Shown here piece by piece: positions 50,948 through 60,267 of a stretch of DNA of 64,000 nt. The notes under the pieces are model-generated. The model was not told where the DNA came from. It made no database searches and saw only the letters and a list, made by a program, of their open reading frames with translations. The position numbers and the translations under genes are program-made. The stretch is taken from assembly GCF_900156535.1 (NCBI RefSeq), contig NZ_FTNV01000001.1, forward strand, positions 1,860,001 to 1,924,000, given 5' to 3'. Source of the stretch: Roseovarius nanhaiticus. Its GTDB lineage: Bacteria; Pseudomonadota; Alphaproteobacteria; Rhodobacterales; Rhodobacteraceae. Each line of letters opens with the position of its first letter. The first letter of the stretch is position 1.

Positions 50948-51877
50948 TTATGAATAGGCGCGGGTCGGGCGGTCAAAGACGCGGCGGCCAAGAGCCGATG
51001 CGGCCAGATCGACCATCACCTGTGCGGTGCGACCACGCTCGTCAAGGAAGGGGTTGAGTTCGACGAGGTCGAGTGACGTCATGAGACCGCTGTCACAGAT
51101 CATTTCCATCGCCAAGTGCCCCTCGCGCATCGTGGCACCGCCCGGCACGGTGGTGCCGACCGCGGGCGCGATGGAGGGATCGAGGAAATCCACATCCAGC
51201 GACACGTGCAGCATCCCGTTTGCCGCTTCGACATCGGCAAGGAAATCCGCCAGCGGGCGGGCGATGCCCGTCTCGTCGATGCTGCGCATGTCGTGGTAGC
51301 GCACATTGGTGGCCTGCATTGCCTCACGCTCGTCCGGATCGACCGAGCGCAGACCGAGCAGGCAGATATTCTCATGCGGGATCGGATGGGCAACCTCCGG
51401 AAAACCGTGGAAGCCATCGCGGCCCGTCACATAACCCAAAGGGGCGCCGTGCAGATTGCCCGAGGCAGTGCTTTGCGGCGTGTGAAAGTCCGTATGTGCG
51501 TCCAGCCACAGGACGAACAGCGGGCGCTCTTCGCGCGCGGCGTGGTTCGCGGCCCCGAGGACCGAGCCGAGCGCGAGGCCGTGATCGCCGCCCAAGAAAA
51601 TGGGCAGGCCGCGCGGCAGCGCCTCTTCGGCGGCGCGGGCGAGGGACGAGGTCCAGCCGATCATCTCGGCGGGCTGGTGGATGTGATTGGGCAGGTCCGC
51701 ATGCATATCGGCGGCGTCGGGCGCCACATTGCCGATATCGACCACCTGGTGCCCCAGATCCGCAAGCGCGGCGCCGATTCCCGCTGTACGGTAAGCATCC
51801 GGGCCCATCAGGCAGCCGCGGCGGGATTTGCCGGCATCCATAGGCGCGCCGATCAATATGCATGTCTTGCCGGTCAT
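50948..51877 (-). CDS. rocF: arginase
   Basis: This 309-residue Mn-dependent hydrolase converts arginine to ornithine and urea. The metal-ligand motifs are complete: FLGGDHGLALGSV, LWLDAHTDFHTP and VSLDVDFLDPSIAP, with the substrate loop TASGNLHG-like (STASGNLHGAPLGY) present. GAGGAGAG lies just before the ATG. It is the first gene of the catabolic operon and is divergent from an AsnC/Lrp-type regulator 85 bases away. Confidence 0.94.
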   Translation of the reverse strand: MTGKTCILIGAPMDAGKSRRGCLMGPDAYRTAGIGAALADLGHQVVDIGNVAPDAADMHADLPNHIHQPAEMIGWTSSLARAAEEALPRGLPIFLGGDHGLALGSVLGAANHAAREERPLFVLWLDAHTDFHTPQSTASGNLHGAPLGYVTGRDGFHGFPEVAHPIPHENICLLGLRSVDPDEREAMQATNVRYHDMRSIDETGIARPLADFLADVEAANGMLHVSLDVDFLDPSIAPAVGTTVPGGATMREGHLAMEMICDSGLMTSLDLVELNPFLDERGRTAQVMVDLAASALGRRVFDRPTRAYS

Positions 51878-51962
51878 GTCGCTCTCCTCATGTCAGTTGA
51901 CGCCAATGTGTTGCGCATATGGGGCGAATGGAAGTGGACAATTTGCACATAAGGGAACAAGA

Positions 51963-52421
51963 TTGAGCAAAACGGAAGCAAAGAGCGACGATATGGACGA
52001 AACGGACCGCGCGCTTATCTCTGCCCTCAGACACGATGCGCGTGCGTCGCTGTCGGATCTGGCGGCCAGCCTTGGGGTCTCGCGCACAACCGTGCGCAGC
52101 CGGATCGAAAAACTTCAACGCTCTGGCGAGATCGTGGGATTTTCGGTCGTGCTCAAGGCGGATGCGGCGCGCGATCCAGTACGCGGATTGATGATGCTGG
52201 GCATCGAGGGGCGCGGGACCGAACGGATCTTTCGCCAGCTGAGCGGCCTCAGCGCGGTGCGCGGGGCGCACAGCACCAATGGCCAATGGGATATCATCGT
52301 GGAAATCGGCGCGCCCACGCTGGAAGAATTCGACCGCGTGCTGACGCAGATCCGGCGCCTTGACGGCGTGGTCAGCAGCGAAACGAGCCTGCTGCTCAGC
52401 ACACGCAAATCGGCGGGTTAG
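51963..52421 (+). CDS. Lrp/AsnC-family transcriptional regulator
   Basis: This 152-residue regulator has an N-terminal helix-turn-helix (MDETDRALISALRHDARASL, then LAASLGVSRTTVRSRIEKLQ) and a C-terminal RAM ligand domain (IEGRGTERIFRQLSGLSAVR, GQWDIIVEIGAPTLEEFDRV). AAGGGA sits six bases before a TTG at 51963, which I take as the start. The ATG ten codons further in (51993) is the alternative and lacks a good ribosome-binding site. It is divergent from arginase, as is typical for BkdR/PutR/ArgR-like local activators, and probably responds to arginine or ornithine. Confidence 0.88.
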   Translation: MSKTEAKSDDMDETDRALISALRHDARASLSDLAASLGVSRTTVRSRIEKLQRSGEIVGFSVVLKADAARDPVRGLMMLGIEGRGTERIFRQLSGLSAVRGAHSTNGQWDIIVEIGAPTLEEFDRVLTQIRRLDGVVSSETSLLLSTRKSAG

Positions 52422-52885
52422 CGGCGCGCGGCCATCGCCCAGAAACCGGCCAGCGCCAGCGAGGCAAGCATGTTCCAACTGGCCATCGACAGCCCGAGCA
52501 TCTGCCACGCCACCTCGTCGCACATCACGACGCCCAAGGGACCTTCGAGGCTGAGCAGGTCCGCGCCCGATCCCGCGCCGATGCCGCCACCTGAACAGGC
52601 GGTTGGGCCTTCCCACCAGTCCCGCTCGACCCCGGTATGATAGGCCGCGATCCCGGCCGAGGTCAGCGCCGCCAGCATGCCGAGCCAGGGCATGAAGCGC
52701 CCGTGGCTCCACCGCCCGAGTGCCAGGGCAAATAGGCCGATGAAGGCCGCCGCGACGTGCGGCCAACGCTGCCAGAGGCAGAGCGAGCAGGGCGCCAGAC
52801 CCCCAAGATGCTGAAACGCATAGGCCCCGGCCAAGAGGAGGACCGAGCCGATCGAGGCGAGGGCGATATAGGCATTGCGCGACAT
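52418..52885 (-). CDS. dsbB: disulfide bond formation protein B
   Basis: This 155-residue inner-membrane quinone reductase reoxidises DsbA. It has four hydrophobic helices and two periplasmic cysteine pairs: APCSLCLWQRWPH near residues 32-35, and the TACSGGG / VVMCDEVAW pair in the second loop. The protein is of usual length. Its stop overlaps the convergent regulator gene end by four bases. It lies three bases after the YqaA-like gene. Confidence 0.92.
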   Translation of the reverse strand: MSRNAYIALASIGSVLLLAGAYAFQHLGGLAPCSLCLWQRWPHVAAAFIGLFALALGRWSHGRFMPWLGMLAALTSAGIAAYHTGVERDWWEGPTACSGGGIGAGSGADLLSLEGPLGVVMCDEVAWQMLGLSMASWNMLASLALAGFWAMAARR

Positions 52886-52888
52886 GGA

Positions 52889-53467
52889 TCAGAGCACCTT
52901 GACCAGGAAAAAACCACCGACGAGGCAGCCGAAGAAGAGAACGAACATGAGGCCCAGCCGACGCTCGACGAAATCGCGGATGGGCGGGCCGAACTTCCAG
53001 AGCAGCCCCGCAACGATAAAGAAGCGCAGACCCCGCGCAAGGATTGAGGTGGCGATGAAGGTGGCCAAGGGCATGCCAGTCCAGCCCGACATGATGGTGA
53101 TGACCTTGTAGGGGAAGGGCGTGATGCCCGCCATCAGAACCGCCCAGAAGCCCATATCGTTGAAGCGCGTGCTGAACTCGCCCATCGCGTCCGCCTTGCC
53201 CAGTGCCTGCAGAATGGGCTGGCCCACCTGCTCGAACGCAAGCGCGCCGATGGCATATCCGGCCATGCCGCCAACTACCGAGGCGATCATCGCAATACCG
53301 GCAATCAGCCAGGCCCGGCTGGGCCGGGCCAGGATCATCGGAATCATCAGAACATCTGGCGGAATGGGAAAGACCGAGCTTTCGACAAAGGCGACCAACG
53401 CCAGCACCCACAAGGCATTCGGATGATCCGCCATCGCAATGGTGCGGTCGTACAGACGTCTGATCAT
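52889..53467 (-). CDS. YqaA/DedA-like (SNARE-associated) membrane protein
   Basis: This 192-residue membrane protein contains a VTT/SNARE-associated domain: VESSVFPIPPDVLMIPMILA near the N-terminus and the MAGITPFPYKVITIMSGWTG re-entrant motif. I chose the start MIRRLYDRTIAMADHPNALW, which matches the YqaA-type N-terminus; an upstream extension of 30 residues lacks family character. DedA-type proteins act in membrane lipid or ion homeostasis. The pairing with dsbB suggests co-transcription. Confidence 0.88.
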   Translation of the reverse strand: MIRRLYDRTIAMADHPNALWVLALVAFVESSVFPIPPDVLMIPMILARPSRAWLIAGIAMIASVVGGMAGYAIGALAFEQVGQPILQALGKADAMGEFSTRFNDMGFWAVLMAGITPFPYKVITIMSGWTGMPLATFIATSILARGLRFFIVAGLLWKFGPPIRDFVERRLGLMFVLFFGCLVGGFFLVKVL

Positions 53468-53690
53468 GCGGAGGCGCTCCGGCGGGGAATTGATGTGGGC
53501 CGCCAGCGTGATCGCGGGCTGCCCCGGCTCAGACCACGGCGGGGCAGGCGGGGTCAAGAGCGGATGGGGCCCGGAGCGCCTTTGGGTTTTATGCTCTGGC
53601 GTGTCGCGCCCGCGCGGCCAACAAAAAGGACGTCGGTGCCCCGCTGGGGCTGGACGCGCGCGCGGGCCTTCGCTAAACGTCCTGCCGTGC

Positions 53691-53774
53691 GCCCAAGTGG
53701 CGGAATGGTAGACGCAGGGGATTCAAAATCCCCCGCCGCAAGGCGTGCCGGTTCGAGTCCGGCCTTGGGTACCA
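53691..53774 (+). tRNA. tRNA-Leu (anticodon CAA)
   Basis: The acceptor stem GCCCAAG pairs with CTTGGGT, with one G-T pair. The anticodon stem-loop GGGGATTCAAAATCCCC carries CAA. A variable arm (CGCCGCAAGGCG) marks a class II tRNA, the T-loop is GGTTCGAGTCC, and CCA is encoded. Confidence 0.95.
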
Positions 53775-54584
53775 AGCGCACATCTCTCCTTAGCTGGACC
53801 GCGATTTGCAGTCGGTGCAATTCTCCTTGCGGCGTTGCCGCAGATTGCCGGCCTGTTCACACCCATTGGCGGCGGCAGTCTCAACCCACAACCCTCGTTT
53901 CGCAATTCCTAAGGTAGCGCCCGCGATTCGGACGCCTGGGTTTCGTCATACGCGTCAAAAGCTCGTTGGCGGCGGGATTGGCCCCAATTGAGCGACAGAG
54001 CCTTCGCCATTATTCTGCCTTAGTTAACGCGGGATGTGGGGCGGCTTGAGCGCAATTCTGGACACAATGCGCATGCTGAGATGCCCGGTCACAACACGCT
54101 CTGCTGGATGCAGAAAACCTTGTTTCATTGGCGAAACACCACAGCAGACTGGCCGTTTTGCGTCGGAAACAATGTTAAAAATCGCGTCTATATTTCGACG
54201 CAATGAGCGGAAGTTGGGCCTCTTACGGCCCCATTCGAAACACAATTGCCTCAAATTTTCCTTTGTTGGCCGCGGACGTTGACCTAAAACAAACCTGCCC
54301 AACTGGGGGGCAAAGTCTGTGGTCTAGGGGGCGGCCACACGGAACGTGCATCCGATCGGATGTGGGGGACGTGTGAACGCCATGTCGCTGCCAAGCGATA
54401 TGAATTGCACGCGTTATCGTCGGCGGGTCCGGCGACGGAAAAGGCGTGTCTGCGTCCTACTTACCCCTCCGCTTGTCTGCAGGTCTCGTGAAGGCCGCTT
54501 ACCCGACCGCGTCAGCGTCGGTGGCATTGGTAAGGACCGCGATCTGCGGTGCGACGGTAACGGTCGTATATTAGGAGTTGAGTG
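53775..54584. other. gene-free leader region upstream of RTX-Hint gene
   Basis: About 800 bases without a supportable gene lie between tRNA-Leu and the RTX-Hint gene. The middle (about 54000-54300) is noticeably richer in A and T than the rest of the window. It ends in a 14-bp palindrome (54349-54362) and a strong ribosome-binding site for the next gene. The length and composition fit a long regulated promoter/leader or horizontally acquired flank. Confidence 0.6.
54349..54362. promoter_or_regulatory. 14-bp palindrome, possible operator
   Basis: CATCCGATCGGATG is a perfect palindrome about 220 bases upstream of the RTX-Hint start codon in a gene-free region. It could be a regulator-binding site. 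No promoter boxes were assigned with confidence. Confidence 0.3.
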
Positions 54585-57500
54585 ATGAGTATCGATAGAA
54601 CAGACAGTGGCGCTGGCGTCGTAGACGGAACGACAGGTGACGATACGATCGACGCAGGCTATGTGACCGATCCTCAGGGTGATCGGATTGATGCGGGTGA
54701 TGCGAGCCTGCCAGGCGAGACCGGAGATGACGATATCGTCAACGCGGGCGACGGTGACGACATTGTGTCGGGCGGCGCGGGCGACGATGAGATCTTTGGC
54801 GGCGCGGGCGACGATTCGCTTGAGGGCGGCGCCGGCAATGACCTGTTGGCCGGTGACCGCGACACGTCCGACAATATCGCATCCCGCGAGGTGTTCCGGT
54901 GGAGCGAGGCACCTGATCCCGATACGCCCGATAACGGCGCGCCCGGGGTCGATCCCGGCGACGAGCTGAGCAACTTCTCGCTCGACACCGGCAACACCAC
55001 TGTGACGTTCAACGCTGGCTCGGGCGGGCCGTCGATTTACAACGAGAACTTCATTCTTGTCACCGGCATCGACACATCCGGCGCGCCGGATGCCAACCCG
55101 AACAGCCAGCTCGACAATGTGCTGACCAAGGGTGCATCGTCCACATATGACTTTGATTTCTCGAACCCCGTCGAGAATATTTCTTTCCGGATCAATGATG
55201 TGGACGGCGACGGTGTCGTTCAGGTGCGTGCGTTCGATGCAGAGGGCAATGCAGTTGTCGTGAACCTGACCGGCGGGTCCGGCCTGACACTTCTGGATAC
55301 CGACGGCGTGCCCGGCGCGGATGCCGCCGACGCGAATGGCCCCTACGGAGGCGATGACGATCCGGCTTACTCTGTTCTGGTCGACATTCCCGGCCCCGTG
55401 TCGCGTCTTGAGGTCGTGCACAGCCAGGACGGCCCCAGAACATCGGGGATCTCGATCACCGACGTGTACTATGACACGTTCCCCGAGGTTGCGTCCGGCG
55501 ATGATACGCTGGTCGGCGGCGAGGGCGATGACAGCCTGCTGGGCGAAGGCGGCGAAGACGTCCTGACCGGCGGCGAGGGTGCAGATGTCATCTCCGGCGG
55601 CGACGACGCCGACCTGATTGTCGGCGGCACCGATGGCGACATGGTCGATGGCGGCGCGGGTGGCGATGACAACGACACGCTCGATCTGTCGGATAGCGGT
55701 CCGCTGCGCGTGGTCGATGAGGTCACCGACCCCGATGGCAACTCGACCAGCGGCACTGTGGAATTCCTCGATGATACGGGCGCGGTCACCGGCTCGATGA
55801 CCTTCACCGAGATCGAGACCTTGATCCTGCCCCCGGCTCCGCCGCCGCCCGCGCCCGATGGCATCGTTTCGGGCACCGCTGGCGATGATGTGATTGATCT
55901 GCCTTATACCGGCGATCCCGATGGCGACCGCGTGGATGCCAATGACGCGATCCTCGGCAATGTCGGCTCGAACGACGACATCATCGAAGCCGGCGATGGC
56001 AATGACACCGTGCGCGGCCGTGACGGCAACGACACGATCGACGGCGGCGACGGCGATGACAGCCTGCGCGGCGATGCCGGAGATGACAGCATCGACGGCG
56101 GTGCAGGCGATGACACGCTGCGCGGTGACGCGGGCAACAATACTCTTGTCGGCGGCGAGGGCGACGACTCGCTGATCGGCGGGCCGGGCAACGACTCGAT
56201 CCTGGGCGGCGACGGGCAGGATACGGCCCTGGGCGGCGGTGGCGATGATTTCATCGACACCAGCGCGCCGGTCGGAATGCCCAGCGATGCAAACTTTCCG
56301 CTGCCCGATGATGGCTTTGGCACCACCGTGCCTGCGGACCCTAATCCCGACAATGATCGCGACCTCGTGGCCGGCGGCGCCGGCAACGACACCATATTTA
56401 CGGGTGACGATGCCGACACCATCACCGGCGGCGCTGGCAATGACGTGATCGACGGCGGCCTTGACGATGATGAGATCGACGGTGGCGCCGGCGACGACTT
56501 CATCTTGGGCGGCGAAGGCAGCGACACCATCCTGGGGGGCTCCGGCAACGACACGATCTACGGCGGGGTCAATAACGACTCGGTCAACATTCTCGACGCG
56601 ACCGATCCCGAGCTGGATAATGGGGATGACTTCATCAACGGCGGCGCCGGCGACGACCTGATCTTTGGCGAGGATGACAACGACACCATCCTCGGCGGGA
56701 GTGGTAACGACACCATCGACGGCGGTATCGACGATGACGAAATCCGCGGACAGGATGGCGACGACAGCCTGCTGGGCGGTGATGGCAACGACGACATCCA
56801 AGGCGGAAACGGTAACGACACCATCCTTGGCGGTGATGGCGACGACACGATCGAGGGCCGCGCTGACGACGATGTCATCATCGGCGGCGCCGGTGCCGAT
56901 GACATGTCTGGCAACACGGGCCGCGATACGTTCATCATCGGCTCGGCCGCCGATGGCAATGGCGACAATGCCGATGGCGGCTCGGGCGGGGACGATTTTG
57001 ATACGCTCGATCTGACCGGCGTTGGTCCTTTCGAGATCGTCGGCCAGACCGTCGATCCCGATGGCAACTCGACCAGCGGCACGATCAACTTCCTCGACGC
57101 GCCCGGCGGTGCCGTGACCGGCTCGATGACCTTCCAGGAAATCGAGCAAATCATCCCCTGCTTTACACCTGGCACGGTGATTGCCACGCCCAAGGGCGAG
57201 CGTCTGGTGGAAGAGCTGCAGGTCGGCGACCGGATCATCACGCGGGACAACGGCCTGCAGGAAATCCGCTGGCTAGGACGCCGCGATCTGGCCGGAGCCG
57301 AGCTGTTGCAAGCGCCGCAGTTGAAGCCCGTGCTGATCCGTGCCGGAAGCCTGGGCCGCGGCCTGCCCGAGCGTGACCTGCTGGTCAGCCCGAACCACCG
57401 TGTGCTGATCAACAATGACAAGTCGGCGCTTTACTTTGAGGATCGCGAAGTGCTGGCTTCGGCCAAGCATCTGACCGACCTCGAGGGCGTCGATGCGGTC

Positions 57501-57740
57501 GACACCAGCGCGATCAGCTACATCCACTTCATGTTCGACCAGCACGAGGTCGTCCTGTCGAACGGAAGCTGGACCGAGAGCTTCCAGCCGGGCGAGCAGA
57601 CGTTGGGTGACATGGGCGCCGAGCAGCGCGACGAGATCTACGCGCTCTTCCCCGAGCTGCGCGAAATGGAAGGCATCAACGCCTACCAGGCTGCGCGCCG
57701 CTCGCTCAAGAAGCACGAAGCGCGCCTGTTGACCAAATAA
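54585..57740 (+). CDS. RTX calcium-binding protein with C-terminal Hint domain
   Basis: This 1051-residue acidic protein has many nonapeptide RTX repeats of the GG-x-G-x-D pattern (for example GGAGDDEIFGGAGDDSLEGG) that fold into calcium-loaded beta rolls. It has no N-terminal signal, so type I secretion is expected. Residues about 105-300 form a non-repeat, beta-rich insertion. Two tandem units (about 11-417 and 425-855) begin and end with matching sequences. A Hint domain follows from Cys859: CFTPGTVIATPKGERLVEEL with SPNHRVLI as block B. Hint domains of this group are widespread in Rhodobacteraceae and related to self-processing inteins. The ATG at 54585 has AGGAG seven bases upstream. No type I secretion genes lie nearby. 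Confidence 0.9.
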   Translation: MSIDRTDSGAGVVDGTTGDDTIDAGYVTDPQGDRIDAGDASLPGETGDDDIVNAGDGDDIVSGGAGDDEIFGGAGDDSLEGGAGNDLLAGDRDTSDNIASREVFRWSEAPDPDTPDNGAPGVDPGDELSNFSLDTGNTTVTFNAGSGGPSIYNENFILVTGIDTSGAPDANPNSQLDNVLTKGASSTYDFDFSNPVENISFRINDVDGDGVVQVRAFDAEGNAVVVNLTGGSGLTLLDTDGVPGADAADANGPYGGDDDPAYSVLVDIPGPVSRLEVVHSQDGPRTSGISITDVYYDTFPEVASGDDTLVGGEGDDSLLGEGGEDVLTGGEGADVISGGDDADLIVGGTDGDMVDGGAGGDDNDTLDLSDSGPLRVVDEVTDPDGNSTSGTVEFLDDTGAVTGSMTFTEIETLILPPAPPPPAPDGIVSGTAGDDVIDLPYTGDPDGDRVDANDAILGNVGSNDDIIEAGDGNDTVRGRDGNDTIDGGDGDDSLRGDAGDDSIDGGAGDDTLRGDAGNNTLVGGEGDDSLIGGPGNDSILGGDGQDTALGGGGDDFIDTSAPVGMPSDANFPLPDDGFGTTVPADPNPDNDRDLVAGGAGNDTIFTGDDADTITGGAGNDVIDGGLDDDEIDGGAGDDFILGGEGSDTILGGSGNDTIYGGVNNDSVNILDATDPELDNGDDFINGGAGDDLIFGEDDNDTILGGSGNDTIDGGIDDDEIRGQDGDDSLLGGDGNDDIQGGNGNDTILGGDGDDTIEGRADDDVIIGGAGADDMSGNTGRDTFIIGSAADGNGDNADGGSGGDDFDTLDLTGVGPFEIVGQTVDPDGNSTSGTINFLDAPGGAVTGSMTFQEIEQIIPCFTPGTVIATPKGERLVEELQVGDRIITRDNGLQEIRWLGRRDLAGAELLQAPQLKPVLIRAGSLGRGLPERDLLVSPNHRVLINNDKSALYFEDREVLASAKHLTDLEGVDAVDTSAISYIHFMFDQHEVVLSNGSWTESFQPGEQTLGDMGAEQRDEIYALFPELREMEGINAYQAARRSLKKHEARLLTK

Positions 57741-57754
57741 GCCTTTGCAGCAGG

Positions 57755-57859
57755 ACCGGGCCACACACCGTGGCCCGGCCCCTGGAATCCGGTTTGCGGG
57801 GGCCATCTTGGTTCCAGAATACGGACACCCCCGGTCGAAAGGCCGGGGGTGTTTTGTTT
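57755..57859 (+). terminator. tandem hairpins and terminator after RTX-Hint gene
   Basis: The first hairpin (CCGGGCCAC with GTGGCCCGG, 57756-57778) lies just after the stop. The second (ACACCCCCGG with CCGGGGGTGT, 57825-57852) runs into TTTTGTTTC and is a good rho-independent terminator. Confidence 0.82.
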
Positions 57860-57875
57860 CAGGCTGAGTGATGGC

Positions 57876-58463
57876 TCAGCGTTGCCGGGCGCGCCAGGCT
57901 GCCCACGCCTCGGGCGTGTCCAGATCGGTGATCGCGCGGCTGCCGTCCAGCGGTACGGGGACAAACCCCACGTTGCGGATGAGATCGGCGGCGCCGCTAT
58001 CTCCGGTCAAACTGCTCAGCTCTTTGAAAAATCGCGCCGGGAAAAGTGTGGGATGTCCGGGGGTGCCATCCGGTGCTGTGGCGCGCAGGATGCGACTCGG
58101 CGCGCTGGCATGCGCCTGCATCATCTTGTGCAGATCTTCGGTTTCGATATCCGGCAGATCCGGGAGCAGGATGATCAGCGCGGTCGAGCCCTCGGGCAGT
58201 GCGCCGATGCCGGCGCGTAGCGAAGCGGCGATCCCTTCGGACGGATCTTTCACCGGGACCAGATGCGCGCCAGTGCCAGCCAGCGCCGCGCTGCGTGCGG
58301 GGCGGCCCGCTGGTGTTGTCACCAGCACATGAGCCCCCGTGGCCAGCGCGCGGCGCGTCTGGCGTAGAAGGAGTGGCGCGCCGTCCACATCCTCCAACAG
58401 CTTGTCGGCGCCGCGCATCCGCTTGGAGGCTCCGGCGGCCGGAAGCAGGATGGCGACGTTCAT
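57876..58463 (-). CDS. mocA: MobA/MocA-like nucleotidyltransferase (probable molybdenum cofactor cytidylyltransferase)
   Basis: This 195-residue nucleotidyltransferase has the N-terminal motif [20 protein letters not shown] (nucleotide loop with the Lys) and [17 protein letters not shown]. The pattern and size fit MocA, which adds CMP to molybdopterin for xanthine-dehydrogenase-family enzymes, such as the one encoded at 39861-43490. It overlaps rsmA by ATGA and is the last gene of the lptG-lptD-surA-pdxA-rsmA run. Other NTP-transferase roles cannot be excluded. Confidence 0.83.
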   Translation of the reverse strand: MNVAILLPAAGASKRMRGADKLLEDVDGAPLLLRQTRRALATGAHVLVTTPAGRPARSAALAGTGAHLVPVKDPSEGIAASLRAGIGALPEGSTALIILLPDLPDIETEDLHKMMQAHASAPSRILRATAPDGTPGHPTLFPARFFKELSSLTGDSGAADLIRNVGFVPVPLDGSRAITDLDTPEAWAAWRARQR

Positions 58464-59293
58464 TCCAGGGTGCGGGCGAGGGCGCAGAACTGCTCCAGCC
58501 CTATGGTCTCGGCCCGGTCGGTGGGCTGAATGCCGGAGGCGATCAGCCGGTCCTCAATATCGGGCGCCAGCCCCTTGAGTGCGGCGCGCAGCATCTTGCG
58601 CCTTTGGTTAAACGCCATGGCGACGACCCGTTCCAGCAGCTTCGGCTGCGCGGGATAGCGCGGCTGCGGCAGTGCGGTCAGATGCACCACGGCGGAGGAC
58701 ACCTTGGGCGGCGGGCTGAATGCCTCGGGGGGCAGATGCATCACGATGCGCGGCTCGGCCCGCCACTGAGCCAGAAGGGCAAGGCGACCATACGCTTTGG
58801 AGCCGGGCGTCGCCACGATCCGCTCGGCCACCTCGCGCTGGAACATCAGGGTCAGCGATTGCCAGAAAGGTGGCCAGGTATCCGGGGTCAGCCAGCGCAC
58901 CAAGAGTTCGGTCCCGACATTATAGGGCAGGTTGGCGGCAACCCGGATCGGCGGCGTCAGATGCTGCAAGGGATCGACCTTCAGCGCGTCGCCAATCACA
59001 ACCGTTAGTCGGTTAGGATAGGCTTCGGCGATCTCGTTCAGGGCAGGCTGGCAGCGGGCATCCTTCTCGATCGCCAGCACCCGGCGCGCCCCTTCGGATA
59101 ACAGGCCACGCGTCAGCCCGCCGGGGCCGGGGCCGATCTCGAGCACGTCGCATTCGGTCAGATCACCCGCCTGCCGCGCGATCTTGGCCGTAAGGTTCAG
59201 ATCCAGAAGGAAGTTCTGTCCCAGCGATTTGCGCGCGCTCAGATCATGGGCCGCGATCACCTGCCGCAGCGGCGGGAGCGCATCGATGCTCAT
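58460..59293 (-). CDS. rsmA: 16S rRNA (adenine1518/1519-N6)-dimethyltransferase
   Basis: This 277-residue KsgA/RsmA methyltransferase dimethylates two adjacent adenosines in helix 45 of 16S rRNA. The SAM site is [16 protein letters not shown], the catalytic motif is [17 protein letters not shown], and [20 protein letters not shown] is the typical N-terminus. Both ends overlap neighbours by ATGA. Placement after pdxA is a conserved arrangement in proteobacteria. Confidence 0.96.
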   Translation of the reverse strand: MSIDALPPLRQVIAAHDLSARKSLGQNFLLDLNLTAKIARQAGDLTECDVLEIGPGPGGLTRGLLSEGARRVLAIEKDARCQPALNEIAEAYPNRLTVVIGDALKVDPLQHLTPPIRVAANLPYNVGTELLVRWLTPDTWPPFWQSLTLMFQREVAERIVATPGSKAYGRLALLAQWRAEPRIVMHLPPEAFSPPPKVSSAVVHLTALPQPRYPAQPKLLERVVAMAFNQRRKMLRAALKGLAPDIEDRLIASGIQPTDRAETIGLEQFCALARTLE

Positions 59294-60267
59294 ACCTGCC
59301 GCGCGGCGCCCATGCGGCCCGCCATTTTCAGCGCTTCGATCAGCGAGGTCGGGTTGGCCATACCGCGTCCGGCAATGTCCAATGCGGTGCCGTGATCGGG
59401 CGACGTGCGCACGATGGGCAGGCCAAGCGTGACATTGACGCCCCTGTCAAAGTCCAGCGTCTTGATCGGAATCAGCGCCTGATCGTGATACATGGCGATC
59501 GCCGCGTCATAGCGCGTGCGCGCGGCGGCGTGAAACATCGTATCGGCTGACATTGGCCCGGTGATCTCCATCCCTTCGGCCCGCAATTCGGCGATGAGCG
59601 GCGCGATCATGTCCTGCTCCTCAAGCCCGATCTTGCCGCCTTCGCCTGCATGCGGATTGAGCCCCGCCACGGCGAGGCGCGGCGCAGTGATGCCGAAGTC
59701 GCGGACGAGGCCCGCATGGGTGATGCGAATCGTATCAAGCAGCAATTCGCGCGTCAGCGCGGCGGGCACTTCGGCCAGCGGAATGTGGATGGTCGCCGGC
59801 ACCACGCGCAGCTGGTCGCTGGCGAGCATCATCACGACGCGCGGTGTGCCGGTGAGTGCAGCGAGGTATTCGGTATGGCCTGGATGGCCAAAACCGGCCC
59901 CGTCCTGCAGCGCCTTTTTGTGAATGGGCGCGGTGCAAAGCGCCAGCGCCGCGCCGTCGCGCACCAGATCCACACCCCGCGCGATGGCGTCGATGACGCC
60001 CTGCGCGTGGGCAGGGTTCGGCGTACCGGGCGTGAGTTGGCCTGGCATGGAATGCGGAAGGACCGGCAGACCCTGCGCCGGATCCGCCTCGCCAGGCCGG
60101 TCGATCAGCTGCACGGGGCATCCTTCGGGCAGGTGCGACGGATCGCCGATCCAGAAAAAGGGCAGGGACGCGCCCAAAGCCTGCCATGCCTTTTGCGCCA
60201 GTTCCGGGCCGACGCCCGACGGCTCGCCGCAGGTGAGGGCGATTGGCAGGGATGCAGGGCGTTGCAT
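59290..60267 (-). CDS. pdxA: 4-hydroxythreonine-4-phosphate dehydrogenase
   Basis: This 325-residue enzyme of pyridoxal phosphate synthesis oxidises 4-phosphohydroxy-L-threonine. Typical stretches are [28 protein letters not shown] (metal-ligand His), [20 protein letters not shown] and [20 protein letters not shown] with the other His ligands. It overlaps surA by TGATG and rsmA by ATGA in a lptD-surA-pdxA-rsmA order also known from E. coli. Confidence 0.96.
   Translation of the reverse strand: MQRPASLPIALTCGEPSGVGPELAQKAWQALGASLPFFWIGDPSHLPEGCPVQLIDRPGEADPAQGLPVLPHSMPGQLTPGTPNPAHAQGVIDAIARGVDLVRDGAALALCTAPIHKKALQDGAGFGHPGHTEYLAALTGTPRVVMMLASDQLRVVPATIHIPLAEVPAALTRELLLDTIRITHAGLVRDFGITAPRLAVAGLNPHAGEGGKIGLEEQDMIAPLIAELRAEGMEITGPMSADTMFHAAARTRYDAAIAMYHDQALIPIKTLDFDRGVNVTLGLPIVRTSPDHGTALDIAGRGMANPTSLIEALKMAGRMGAARQV

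Noticed and set aside
53554-53820. Minus-strand frame containing GLEPARLAAGDFESPAST
   Set aside because: This is the familiar false protein produced by reading tRNA-Leu backwards.
54414-57149. 911-residue frame on the minus strand across the RTX-Hint gene
   Set aside because: It is the mirror of RTX repeat codons; its Val/Ile/Ala repeat pattern follows the sense repeats, and it has no ribosome-binding site or family.
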